A stretch of 64,000 nt of DNA, taken from Bugula neritina (Eukaryota > Bryozoa > Gymnolaemata > Cheilostomatida > Bugulidae). The translations under genes were made by a program, and so were the position numbers. The DNA is taken from NCBI GenBank assembly GCA_964035545.1, contig OZ037773.1, positions 186,001 to 250,000 of the forward strand, given 5' to 3'. Of this stretch, positions 34,999 to 47,599 are shown in pieces; the first letter of the stretch is position 1; each line of letters opens with the position of its first letter. The notes under the pieces are model-generated. The model was given only the letters and a program-made list of their open reading frames with translations, had not been told where the DNA came from and searched no databases.

Positions 34999-37900
34999 TC
35001 ATCCAACTAGCCAATAAAATTGAAACATGAAAATGAGGCTGACAGATGATAACACTTTTGACATCGTGTTACATCTATCTCCTTTGCATGAACACTTCAG
35101 AGTCCTGCTCCGAATATTTGGTTCTCTGTAAATATCTGCATCTTTGTTGAGACACTCAGAGTTGTCATAGATGGAGCCACATGACCTTGTTACTGCAATA
35201 GTGATCAGTTAGAATAAATAAACGATTGTAGCCAGTGTACGTGTGCATTGTATGTGTGTCTGTGTGTACATGTATGAGTGTTCTCTTATGCTCTAAATTA
35301 CTTACCACCGGTGGTCTTCACCCCGGAGATACGAGAAATCACTTTGAGTTTTGTGCAGCCACCATTTTCCAGAGTGTTAAATTTTTTGTCGCAAGAAACT
35401 TCGTGTTTTACATTTCCTTCGTAGGCATCGCCGCAGTCACTGTCATAACCTGTACACTCATAGCACACCGTGGCCTTAGCTCCTGCAGTGATGTATAAAA
35501 TATATGTTTACAATTGTCCTTCTTGCCTTTAAAGAGTTAATTGTTACTGACTAGCTTTTAGCTCTGAACTTCATCACTACAGTTATAGGAACCTAACACC
35601 CCATAATTATTAGTTGAGCATTTATGAAACTTGCCCCCAGTCGCTATATAGTAGTATAGTATTAATTTTATTCACTAGCTCTGCAGAGAAGGCACAACTA
35701 CAAACTGAGCATATTAACTACAACAATATACAAAGGTGTGGCCTGTGTGATAGTTATGAATAGCTTGATAGGAGAGTATACAGGTGATAGAGAGAGTGTA
35801 TTTATCTACAGAAAGATAGTATAGAGTGAGTATATAGAGAGAGTATATAGAGAGAGTATATAGAGAGAGTATATATAGAGAGAGTATATAGAGAGAGTGT
35901 GTATAGATATAGTATAGAGAGTATATATATAGAGAGTATATAGAGAGTATATAGAGTGAGTATATAGATGGTATATAGAGTGAGTATATATAGAGAGAGT
36001 ATGTAGAGAGAGTATAGAGAGAGTATATAGAGTGAGTATATAGAGAGAGTATATATAGAGAGAGAGTATATAGAGAGAGTGTGTATAGATATAGTATTGA
36101 GAGTATATATATAGAGAGTATATAGAGAGTATATAGAGTGAGTATATAGATGGTATATAGAGTGAGTATATATAGAGAGAGTATGTAGAGAGAGTATAGA
36201 GAGAGTATATAGAGTGAGTATATAGAGAGAGTATATAGAGAGAGTATATAGAGAGAGTATATAGAGAGAGAGTATATAGAGAGAGTATATATAGAGAGTA
36301 TATAGACGGTATATAGAGAGAGTATATAGACGGTATATAGTGAGTATATAGAGAGAGTATATAGAGAGAGTATATAGAGAGAGTATATAGAGAGAGAGTA
36401 TATAGAGAGAGTATATATAGAGAGTATATAGATGGTATATAGAGAGAGTATATATAGAGAGAGTATATAGAGAGAGTATATATAAAGAGTATATAGAGAG
36501 AGAGTATATAGACGGTATATAGAGTGAGTATATAGAGAGAGTATATAGAGAGAGTATATAGAGAGAGTATATAGAGAGAGAGAGTATATATAGAGAGTAT
36601 ATAGAGTGAGTATATAGACGGTATATAGAGTGAGTATATAGAGAGAGTATATAGAGAGAGTATATAGAGAGAGTATATAGAGAGAGAGTATATAGAGAGA
36701 GTATATATATAGAGAGTATATATAGAGAGTATATAGAGAGAGTATATATAGAGAGAGTATATAGAGAGAGTATAGGGAGAGAGAGTATATAGAGAGAGTA
36801 TATAGAGAGAGAGTATAGAGAGAGAGTATATATAGAGAGTATATAGAGAGTATATAGAGAGAGAGTATATAGAGTGTATATAGAGAGAGTATATAGAGTG
36901 TATAGAGAGAGTATATAGAGTGAGTATATAGACGGTATATAGAGGGTATATAGGGAGAGTGTGTATATCTACAAAGAGATAGTTTAGAGTGAGTATAGAG
37001 GGTATATAAAGAGAATGTGCAACAAAAGAGAGATTTTTAATAGATAATTTAGGAATGCTGCTACATCTAGAGACTAGAAATGGCCTATTCTACTATTAGG
37101 CTGTTATACCTTGTGCATAGCTGATACACTCACACTGTACGTGTCAGAAGATTTTGTTTTTTATAGTTATAACATGAATAACATAGTTCTCTCTCACATA
37201 TGTTCTTAGTAGTGAGTATAGCAATAGACAGGTTAACATAGCAGCTTGTATGTAATGCTGTCAAACATTAATTAGTTAGCTCCTAGGTAATCAGTAGCAA
37301 ACTAATTGAAGACAATACATATAGCTTGACAGTCAATACCAGCTACTCTAGCTACAATGATGACAGGGACAATAACAGCTACAAATAATGAAAGACTATC
37401 TGCTATTAATATTACATATTGCTCTATGCAGGACTAATTATGCAACATGATACACATTAGCATAGCTCTTCACTGCTGTCCCGAATTCTGATATTGGATA
37501 ACAAGTGCATACACATAGACATGCATAACATGAAACCCCCAGCTTGGTAGTCCCATATCAAAGGCTCACTCTGCTTGCTATCTCTCGTTTTGGATATAAT
37601 GTATATCCACTGATGAGATGATTAGAAGATTGATTAGACTTAGAATTGAAAGAGAGAGACAGCAAGTGAACAGTGAGATAAAGATTCTCAGACTAGACAG
37701 CCACCAGAATACCTGGTTACTTAAACCAGAATAAGCTAACATTCCATCAATGCTATTTGTTTGCAGTTAGAATCATCAAGTTAAAGTAGCCGAGCGAGAA
37801 GTTAATTATTTTGGGCTTAACAACATTGTTTGAAGTAGTTATAAGGATGTTTTAAAGTGCTTAGCCTAGGAACCTAGACATATACCCTGACCTGGAGGTT

Positions 37901-38313
37901 CAACCTTCCTTACAGATTCAGTTAGGGACTCGAGCTAATCTCATATAGCCTAGCAATATGTCTCAATGCACCAACCCCAAGCTTGACTTGTTTAGTAATT
38001 GATTTGACTTGGTTAGTAATTGATTTGACTTGGTTAGTAATTGATTTGACTTGTTTAGTAATTGATTTGACTTGTTTAGTAATTGATTTGACTTGGTTAG
38101 TAATTGAGAAGATTTGATTTGCTGTGGCTTCAACCTCTCTCTACTGAGAAAGAATAGTTGTAGTATTGCTACATTATGCAGTGTGGTATTAGTATTGTTA
38201 TATCATTATATATTATGTATTATTGTTATATTATTAACATTATACATCTACTTACCAGAAAACAGTGTTAATACAGTAACAAGCGTAAAAACACTGATAG
38301 AGATAATATGCAT
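34999..38313 (-). CDS. Second copy of the Ly6/uPAR GPI protein gene (probable assembly duplicate)
   Basis: Exons 38256-38313, 35306-35482 and 34999-35192 encode the same 142 residues as the gene at 18967-22281, with the same introns and the same long TATAGAGAG array. I found no difference between the copies. A true recent duplication would usually show some change in such fast-evolving repeats. Confidence 0.85.
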
Positions 38314-39144
38314 GTTCCAACAGGATTTAGTGTACCAGCACACCAGTTTATTACAAACTTATATTGACTGCGCCTACATCCGTACCAATTAGTACTTAGT
38401 AGTCCGGGGTACTACTATCAACACTATTTCTTTTGAATATACTATGTATTATGCTCAACAATGCTGCATGAATGCAGGCTTTTGTATTATTGAGATGCAA
38501 CAGTAGAATAAAAATCAATGTGGTTTATGTTGTCCATAGCAACAGCCTATAGAAGTGCTAACGCTAGAAAATGTTATTATCCAAAGCAGTCCAATCGAGA
38601 GGGCTGTAAGACCCGATGATGTTTTTTACAAAATGATATATTAACTCTCCATTTTACCCTAGATGAGTTTAAAAACATTGTAGATCAGTAAAAGTTAATA
38701 AACAAAACTGCATCAAGAGTGCAATATGTTCAAGTATACTTTTTACTAGCAGTAAACATCACAGTATATAATTAAGTTTAGTGTATAGATGCTTCAAACT
38801 TTGTCTGAAATAAAATACATACCAGCATATCTTGTAAGTTTGATTTCACGAAAGAGTTATTACAACAAATTCAGAAAATACAATTGGTAGGTAGGCTATA
38901 ATGTTGATAACAAACTGGCAACATGAGCAGTTACAGATAATTAGTTAAATGACACAACACCAAGCATCAATTTCAACAGTTGAACTTAGAATTACAAACT
39001 CAAGCTACGGGCAAAGTTCTTCTCTGCATCAAATTAATTAGAAACTCACTGTAAACAGTGAGATAATCTTGGAGTGATTTAGTGTATTATCTGCATACAT
39101 GCTATCATGATTAGCTAGCTGTTGTCTGCACTTTAAACATCTCT

Positions 39145-41016
39145 TTAGCGCACTACATAAAGTAGAATCATTGTCACTGCTAACAAATATGCAGGTGTCA
39201 CAGTAAGGTGTATGCAGCTGTTTTCTTTCCTTGTTAGCTCCCATGTCAAAGTGATCTCTTTCCCTGCAATATTTGTATATGAATAATATGAGGTACATTG
39301 AGGTACACATTCAACTATACTGGTAACTAGTTATAGTAATAGAGTCTTGACTATAATCAGTATATACTAGTATTGTCTACCAACCCCTTCAGCTGTCTAG
39401 TCTATAATGTTTGACATACAACCTACACTTTGGTGCCAATATTCAAAGTATACAGTAGTCCATAGCACAATATAGGAAAGGTAATCAACTTAACTAACCA
39501 AGACCATTGCTAGCACGACAGATCACTTTTTCATTAGTTGTGTTGGCTTGGAGGTTGACTATGTATGAACCAGAAGACTCTGCTAGTTCTAATAGCTGCC
39601 ATTCCCAAGTAAAGTTGGTTGGTGAGGGGTTTGCTGTTAGATGCTCCCAAGTAAAGTTGGTTGGTGAGGGGTTAGCTGTTAGATGCTTGATGCAGTTTAA
39701 AGTTATCTCCAAGTCGTTGGAATTAAACTCAACAACAATAGGGTTGTCTGTTCCAGTTTTAATATCAATATCTGCGTGAACAGACTGCTCAAAATTATAT
39801 GGGAAGACTTAAAGCATCTGTCTAATGATGTAGCTGAGCGGACAAATATCTACCTGATTTTAGTGATTAGTCAGTAAACATAAAGAAAACAGAGCAATAG
39901 AAAGAGCTAAATTTAATTGCTTACATTTTGGTTTGACATTGGTTTGAGTATAAACATTTCCTCCTTTCCAATTGACATGCACCATATCTCTGCAAGAGAG
40001 CGTTACTCCCGCTCTGTCCTTTTTAGTAGGCGAGTATTGTTTCGTTTCATTCCAAATATCTCCATTAAGTTCTGAAGAGAAAAAGAAATCTCGCCATGAT
40101 TGAAGAAGAAAAATTAGGTATGTACATACTTATACTTATATATACATATAATATTTATTTGTACACATATAGGTATTTATACCCATATATACCTATACAG
40201 ATATACATATATACCTATACAGATATACATATATACATACACATATACATATATATATATGCAACACTTACCATACACATATACAGATTTTGGGATAGCA
40301 TTTGAGGAATTACAACTGAACCCAAACCATTTATCTTCTTCCACATTACCATGTATGGTGAGAGATAGATTCTGTGGGGCAACTAAAAATATTATAATTG
40401 AATGAGTGTATACGTTCACTTTATCACAAAGTCCATAGGTACTGTGAATAATTGACGCAATATCTATTTTCACAGTAGAAGAGTTTGAATTTTTACTTTA
40501 CTGTAGCTGCAAGCCTTATTATAAAAACTGTAAGTTATTTATTTAAAATGATGTTTAATAAATTAATAAATTAAAGCAAATTAAGATATTAACATACTAA
40601 TAATACGTGATACAGATGTGCTTATTCACACAATTGGTCGGAAATGCTAACTTAATTATTTTGTTATAATATGCATTACACCAATTAGAAGTACTGCGTA
40701 TTTGAGTACCTATATTTAACAAAGGTTCTAAATCAACTCAATTCAATTATTGTTTATAAAACTGCCGTGTGCGCTGTGTATGTAGGCATGTGTGTATGTA
40801 GGTTTGTGTGTATGTAGGTATGTGTGTATGTAGGCATGTGTGTATGTAGGTTTGTGTGTATGTAGGTATGTGTGTATGTAGGCATGTGTGTATGTAGGTA
40901 TGTGTGTATGTAGGTGTGTGTGTATGTAGGTATGTGTGTATGTAGGTATGTGTGTATGTAGGTATGTGTGTGTGTGTGTGCGTGGGTTTGTGTGTGTGCG
41001 TGAGTTTGTGTGCGTG

Positions 41017-41048
<32 letters not shown>

Positions 41049-41742
41049 AGTAGGCAGAACAAGTTATAGAATGGTATTTTTATTTTAAGTAACGACACCT
41101 TTAATAGCAACTCTATGACGTAATGAGTCGACAGCTTGAGTATTCTCCCCTACTCTCTCAAGTCCTGAACAATAAAACTCTCCAAAGAAAGACTCCGACA
41201 CTATTGTGAGATTCTGGACCAAGTTGAATCCAGTAGTTGACCCTACCGATCTGCACTCTTCATCAGAGATTGGAGATGCCTGTACGGCACTGGTGTCATT
41301 GTTGAAGGACTTTGATAACCAATTGTTCTGAAGGTTTATAAAACAGCCTCTTTTGTAAGTCCTCTTCAGATAGTCAAATTTAAAATAAAGAAGTCTTAAG
41401 TTGGTGAATCTCGAGGGAGCACATGTCCATTTCATGACATCGTAGGTGTAAAAGTCTGGTGAACTTGGATTTGCTAAGCGAACTTGTAAAGCTGGCTGAG
41501 CAAATGCATGTTCTATAACAGACATGCACAAATATTTTTATAAATAACCATATAGTAAAATATGCTTAGAAAAATAATTTGCTACATTATAAATATATGT
41601 GTTGAAATGTTATTGTTTTAGTCAGCATATTCTAAGTGCATACAGGATACTCTTAGTATGGCTCAATATTTTTACCTGAAAAGTATGCAAACTTTAGTAC
41701 AGTTATCAGGAAAAACAAAGCATTGAAGTCTCCAGCTTTCAT
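39145..41742 (-). CDS. Second copy of the Ig-superfamily gene (probable assembly duplicate)
   Basis: Exons 41676-41742, 41099-41512, 40272-40382, 39925-40071, 39499-39771 and 39145-39263 encode the same 376 residues as the gene at 23113-25710, including the 14-residue internal duplication. See that entry for domains. Confidence 0.85.
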
Positions 41743-42629
41743 TGCAACTTTTGCTGTTGACCAGCATTTCTGATTTTATAATTAAAATTTGTTTCAATTG
41801 TTACGAGTTGAGCCACAGAAGTTACTATGATTGTTAAATACCAATAACTAAGTTTATAGCTAGCAATATTGTTTGTGCGCTCATTGCTATTGTTGTAATG
41901 TTTAACACAAAAGTAATATATTTCAGCAATAATCATTTTGTAATGAACCATCAAGAATGACACGTTATAGAATACTTACTAAATCACTTTTAGAAAACAA
42001 ACTATAAAATGTGTACATGTTGGAAGTGAATTTGTATACTTGTAGAAATAAAGATATTTTGCAACAGATAGGAGTGATAGCGTGCACCACATAAGAGAGG
42101 AACAAGTGGTCACCATCACAATATTGCAAGAAAGGACAAAACAGAGCTGGCTATTGCTGTTGCTCAACTTACTCTGGTCTGTAGCTTGTAATAGCCTCTG
42201 TTAGATAATATTGTCATGGGATAACTGAGGAACTGTTATTATCTTATAAGCATGAGTTTCTAGGCTTTACATCTGAAAGTGGTACCCTTGTTTATACTCT
42301 AGAATTTTGAGCTGTTAGAAAAGTAATTATGTAAAAGATTGCTTTGTAGTTATTTCATATGCACATAAGGAAACACATATTGGTTTGTCAAGCCTAAATT
42401 ATACTTTATTGGAAACAATGGCATCCTGTGACAATAAGAATAACCCCTGCATTCATATTAAACAATCCAAGTGAGTTGGAGCATTACACATATGTTAATA
42501 ATTGTCATACAAACTTCAATCATGGAGCATAATTAATTTTACAAGTCAGTAATAATTTAGTGTTTCTCCAGCTATCTGTGTGTCTAAGGCTATTGTTGTT
42601 AGCCTAAGGCTACTGTTGTTAGCCTAAGG

Positions 42630-45600
42630 CTACTGTTGTGAGCAAGACGGACCATGACCATGCATACCGTCCATTTCATCATCTTCACTGTCGTCATAAT
42701 GTGCTGAATGGAAGCCATGATACCCAGGGAAGCCTGGTGGATAGCCATGGAAATGCTGCAACACAAGAAGTCATTATAGTAATACTGATAAGGAAGTAGT
42801 AGTGATACTGATAAGGAAGTAGTAGTGATACTGATAAGGAAGTAGTAGTGATACTGATAAGGAAGTAGTAGTGATATTGATAAGGAAGTAGTAGTGATAC
42901 TGATAAGGAAGTAGTAGTGATATTGATAAGGAAGTAGTAGTAATACTGATAAGGAAGTAGTAGTGATACTGATAAGGAAGTAGTAGTGATACTGATAAGG
43001 AAGCAGTTAAAAGCAGCCGATAGCTACGTCTCGAAACTAACCGGGTGCCGCTGCTGCCGCTGCCTTCTACGTGACTCATCGTAGTCAACAAGCGGTACTT
43101 CCTCTGCTATCCCAGAATGCATCACATCAACTCGCTTGGGTAAAGATTTTTCTAGAAGCTAAAAATTTGACAAGAATTAGAGGTGATGATGTCCAAACCT
43201 CTAGCACATTATAATCCATACAGTAATCATCAAAAGAGCTCATTGTAGAGATTCAACGACCTGTAAGTCAACCTGTATATAGTTTTGCATTTAACAAAGG
43301 ACGTTTATGACGCAAACTCCAAGAGAACAAAATTGAATAGACAGTATTGGAGCCGTCAGGAGTCAGAGTCGTCCAACAACATATACGATGACCAAGAATA
43401 ACTGTCCCTTCTCCAAACTAAAACTTCCCCCTAAATAAAAAAAAAACATAAATACCTTCAACTTTCTTTCCGGGAGGTAGTTTGGTGGAGGAAAGGCGAC
43501 AGTAAACTTGATGAGGAGTTGACCCTTGTTGAAAGGGTTCCTGTGTTGAGGCATGCCTTCACCTGTGATAGCACGGAGGGCGTTGTGTGGCACCACTTTA
43601 CCTGAGATTAAGAAGCAAAAGCATTTAGACATCCACTAGAAAAGTGCATTAAGGGATCACAAAAGCATTTCAGATGCATTTCTACTCTCTAGCAACCATT
43701 AATATAGGAAATGCCAAAATAATGATGATGAGAAGGAAACTGGAGATGAGTCAGACATACCAGGAGGGGATTCAATGAGTAGCACCCTTTTATCTAACGT
43801 CTTGATGGTCTTCTTAAACCCTATCAATGATTCTGTGATATTGATCTCCATGTCCATAGCCAGGTCTGAAAGTATGTAACAGGAAGATACTACTGCTGCC
43901 GCTGCTACTACTACTACCACTACCACCACTACTACTGCTACTACTACCACCACTACTACCACTACTACCACTACTACCACTAGTACTACTACTACTGCTG
44001 CTGCTACTACTGCTACTACTACTACTACCAATACTGCTGCTACTACTACTACTACTACTGCTACTACTACCACTGCCACTACTACTACTACTACTGCTGC
44101 TGCTACTACTACGACTACTACTGCTGCTACTACTAATACTACCACTACTGCTACTATTACTACTACTTGCTGCTTACACTAACCTAACTCCTGTCTCTTG
44201 AACACTTTGTGAGGCAGCTCGTGTAGGATTACGAGAATGTCACCAGGTTCTATTCCGGGTTCCTGATCTCCTTCGCCATGGAAGGTGATTTGGTCGCCAT
44301 CTTTCATTCCTACATTGATATAAGTAAAAGCTGTCACTACGCGCTTATTACTAGTCACTAGTCTACATGACAGTGAGTAATAGACTGCAATTATTGCAGA
44401 CTTGTAATGAGTTGGGTAAAACATAGATTTACGATTAGGGTACGAAGTAAACTAACAGATGAAAAATTGTGTAATAACAGGCATTACAAAACCACAAGGT
44501 AAGACAACTGTTTCAGTGTAAGCAGTGAATGTGTCCAATTTAATGTGAAGTGAAAAATAAAGAATTATTATTAAACTAGGTATGAATTTTGTTTATTTTC
44601 ACAGACATCTAGACCTACCTTTATCAATGTGAACTTCCAACACTTTCTTTTCACCAACAACTTTTTTGGAGTTACAGTCCTTGCACGCATACTGTGGGTC
44701 TACTATTTCCCCTCGACCTCTACAGTCCTTGCACATTCCCTGCGTCTGCTGCATCATCCCTAAACCGATCTGCGGTGGTAAACAGATTATTCAATACATA
44801 ATATATTAGAATACTATGTATAACCTAATATATACAATGTATTGAAGTACTATGTATTATTACCTAATAAATAATATGCAACATCAGACTGAAGTGGTAA
44901 CAGACAGTCCCACCTACCTGCTGAAGTTTAACTTGTATACCAGTTCCCTTACAGCTGTAGCATTTCTGTACGGCACCTTCTTTAGTACCACCAGTACCTA
45001 CACATTTACACATAGGCTCAATGTCAAGGTCAAATTCACTATTGTAGTTTCTTTGGATAAATGTGTGCAATATATATGAGCAACAATCACGTACCTTCGC
45101 ACCCTTTACAGATCACATTTTTATTCGCAGCAATTTTCTTCACAGTACCATTATACAGGTCTTCTAGCGTTACCTGCAGTGAAATGCAGTTCCAGATCAA
45201 ATGAGTAGAAAGTGACATCAGCAATTTATAGTAACTTTCAGTACACACGTAACCAGCACAACTTACACTATACAAGTAATGTACACTACACAAGCAACCT
45301 ACACTAACTAAAGTGACTTACACAACACGAGTGACTTACACAACACGAGTGACTTACACAAAACAAGTGACTTACACAACACGAGTAACTTACACTACAG
45401 GAGTAACTTGTACAACAAATGAAATATAAACACAAAAACCTAAACACATTTATTGTTTGGTTTGAAAACCAGGTGATTGTTAACTCAAAGTGATTTTCGG
45501 GGAGACTTAATTGACAATTAGACAATTACAACTTCTAACTAACGTCATTTCAGCTGATATTTGATAAGACTTTATATCTTTCAGGCAGTAAAACTGTGTA

Positions 45601-46739
45601 CTGGAGACGCGTCACGAGTCTCTCTCTCTCGAAGTAGATACTGCATCACCCACCTTCAGCTGATGCTTGGTACTCCTGCCCTTGCGAGGACCTTGACTTT
45701 GCTGCCTCCTCCCTCCACTTCCACCAAAGAACATTTCAAAGATATCCATTGGCGAATGGAAAGCTCCGTCACCACCTGAAATATGCGGCTACAGCAATGA
45801 GACCAGCTGGTGTAGAATACCTCTACATATACCCCCTACCTGCATATACCCCCTACCTGCATATACCCTCTACCTACATATACCCTTTACATATACCCCC
45901 TACCTACATATACCCCCTACCTACATATTCCCGCTACTTGCATATAACTTCTACCTGCACATATACCTTCTACCTGCATATACCCCCTACAGACATATAC
46001 CCTGCCCCTACCTGCATATACTCTTTAAAAGCATGTACCCCTTACCTGCGCCCTCTCTGATAGCCTTCTCCCCGCCTTCATCGTACAACTTTCTTTTATC
46101 ATGGTCGGCTAATACCTCGTATGCCTGACTGATCAGTTTGAACTGTAAGCACACACAGCAAGTATTAATATTTAAAAGAAATTCACAGGTTTAGGCTAAC
46201 ATTTTAAAAAAATTGAATAAAAAAACTGAAAAACATAAAACAAAATGCTGAAAGGACTTTCTATATAATTCCACTGTTACTATTTCACTGTTACTATTCC
46301 ACTGTTACTATTCCACTGTTACTATTCCACTGTTACTATTCCACTGTTACTATTCCACTGTTACTATTCCACTGTTACTATTCCACTGTTACTATTCCAC
46401 TGTTACTATTCCACTGTTACTATTCCACTGTTACTATTCCACTGTTACTATTCCACTGTTACTATTCCACTGTTACTATTCCACTGTTACTATTCCACTG
46501 TTACTATTCCACTGCTACTATTCCACTGTTACTATTCCACTGCTACTATTCCACTGCTACTATTCCACTGCTACTATTCCACTGCTACTATTACTGACCT
46601 GCTCAGCCTTCTCTTCGTCATCAGGGTTTTTGTCGGGATGGAGTTTTAGTGCTAATTTACGATAGGCTTTCTTTAGCTCAGAGTCGCTGGCAGAGGTACC
46701 GACCCCCAGCAGGTCGTAGTATTTAGTTTCCTTCACCAT
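42630..46739 (-). CDS. DNAJA1: Type-I DnaJ (Hsp40) co-chaperone, DNAJA family, 11 exons, 429 aa
   Basis: Exons on the minus strand: 46599-46739, 46046-46142, 45654-45775, 45095-45173, 44918-44997, 44619-44769, 44184-44309, 43761-43865, 43456-43601, 43042-43158, 42630-42755; total 1290 nt, all phases agree. The J domain (residues 1-70) has HPD at 34-36, which stimulates Hsp70 ATPase. A short Gly/Phe segment with [10 protein letters not shown] follows. The zinc-finger domain has [24 protein letters not shown] and CKDCNSKK; the last is degenerate, as in animal DNAJA proteins. Then come the substrate-binding domains ([17 protein letters not shown]) and a His/Gly-rich tail. It ends CSQQ, a CaaX box expected to be farnesylated. 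Known role: delivers unfolded clients to cytosolic Hsc70. The J and linker regions look most like DNAJA1, but DNAJA2 is not excluded. The minus-strand AATAAA at 42405-42410 is the likely polyadenylation signal. Confidence 0.95.
45825..46030 (-). repeat. Repeat series resembling the DNAJA exon 2 donor
   Basis: On the minus strand about eleven units read TATATGCAGGTAGGGGG or close variants. They begin right after the real junction, GGCGCAG|GTAAGGGGTACATG. Many units keep CAG|GTAG, a usable donor. Intron 2 consists largely of these. Confidence 0.85.
46266..46590. repeat. 14-bp minisatellite next to the DNAJA exon 1 donor
   Basis: About 23 copies of TTACTATTCCACTG; the copies nearest the exon read CTACTATTCCACTG. 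On the minus strand the donor CAG|GTCAGTAATAGTAG runs directly into CAGTGGAATAGTAG units, so the first unit looks like a variant of the donor flank. Confidence 0.9.
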
Positions 46740-47599
46740 CGTCTAATCTGTATAGTCTAAAACATATTTCAGTTTTATCCTATGTCAGAAATGAGAATTT
46801 CATAAACACAGAAAATCATAATTTCTATCCCGTAACTACATGGAAAAGGACAAAAAAACTCAACAGTTTAAGGCCTTAAATTTAGCTATGTATACAGCAA
46901 AGAGAAACTGAAAAAATCTGCAGCTTCTGAGTTACAATAGCAATTATGAAAAGAAATATAAGACTGAATTATTCATACTGAAACCAACAGCTCATACTGA
47001 TGCTTTTATTCCAATGTTAAACTAAAGCAATAGCAGTTAGAATTACAGCAGACACAAAGTTGTTACTCAACACTAAAGTTTATAAGAGCCTGATTTATGA
47101 AGCGAAAATAAAAACGTGCATATGAATCATTAATTATCAAATATAGATACCAGAACTCAGTGTTATTCAATAAACAAAAACCAACTGCTTTCAACTAACC
47201 ACAAATCTATAACAGATCTACTGATCTCACTACCAACAACAAAAATTATTCTATTTGAATTGATGACATATAAATTTCAATACTATTCAATAGGCCAAAC
47301 TGGTTACCTAATTGGTATTGTCAAAGTTTCAATAACTAAATTGGAAGTAAAATATTTGTGAAACTCATTCCTCAAACTAATTGAGTATCACAATTGCCGA
47401 GTTTCAGCTAAAATGTGAGTTCAAATACAGTAATAAAATATTAGCAGCATGTTTAGGCCTGCTACTAAAAGATATAACTACAATACATAACCCAATAAAC
47501 AATAATTATCGATTATTGAGTAAACCATAGACAGAGTTCGGGGGTGCATACTGATCTTGCGCCTACGTGTAATTTAAATAGTTTAGGTAAGACTTGGGG

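Larger units (their letters stand above)
29751..45582. repeat. Second copy of the 15.8-kb segment (contig start, probable unmerged overlap)
   Basis: This repeats 13719-29550 with a constant offset of 16032. It continues past 45582 into unique sequence holding DNAJA exons 1-3, while the other copy continues leftward into the rest of golgin-97. Each gene is complete only when the two copies are collapsed. Confidence 0.9.

Noticed and set aside
13719-45582. Genuine recent tandem duplication of a four-gene block
   Set aside because: The copies show no differences in what I compared and end exactly at a placeholder gap, which fits an unmerged contig overlap far better.
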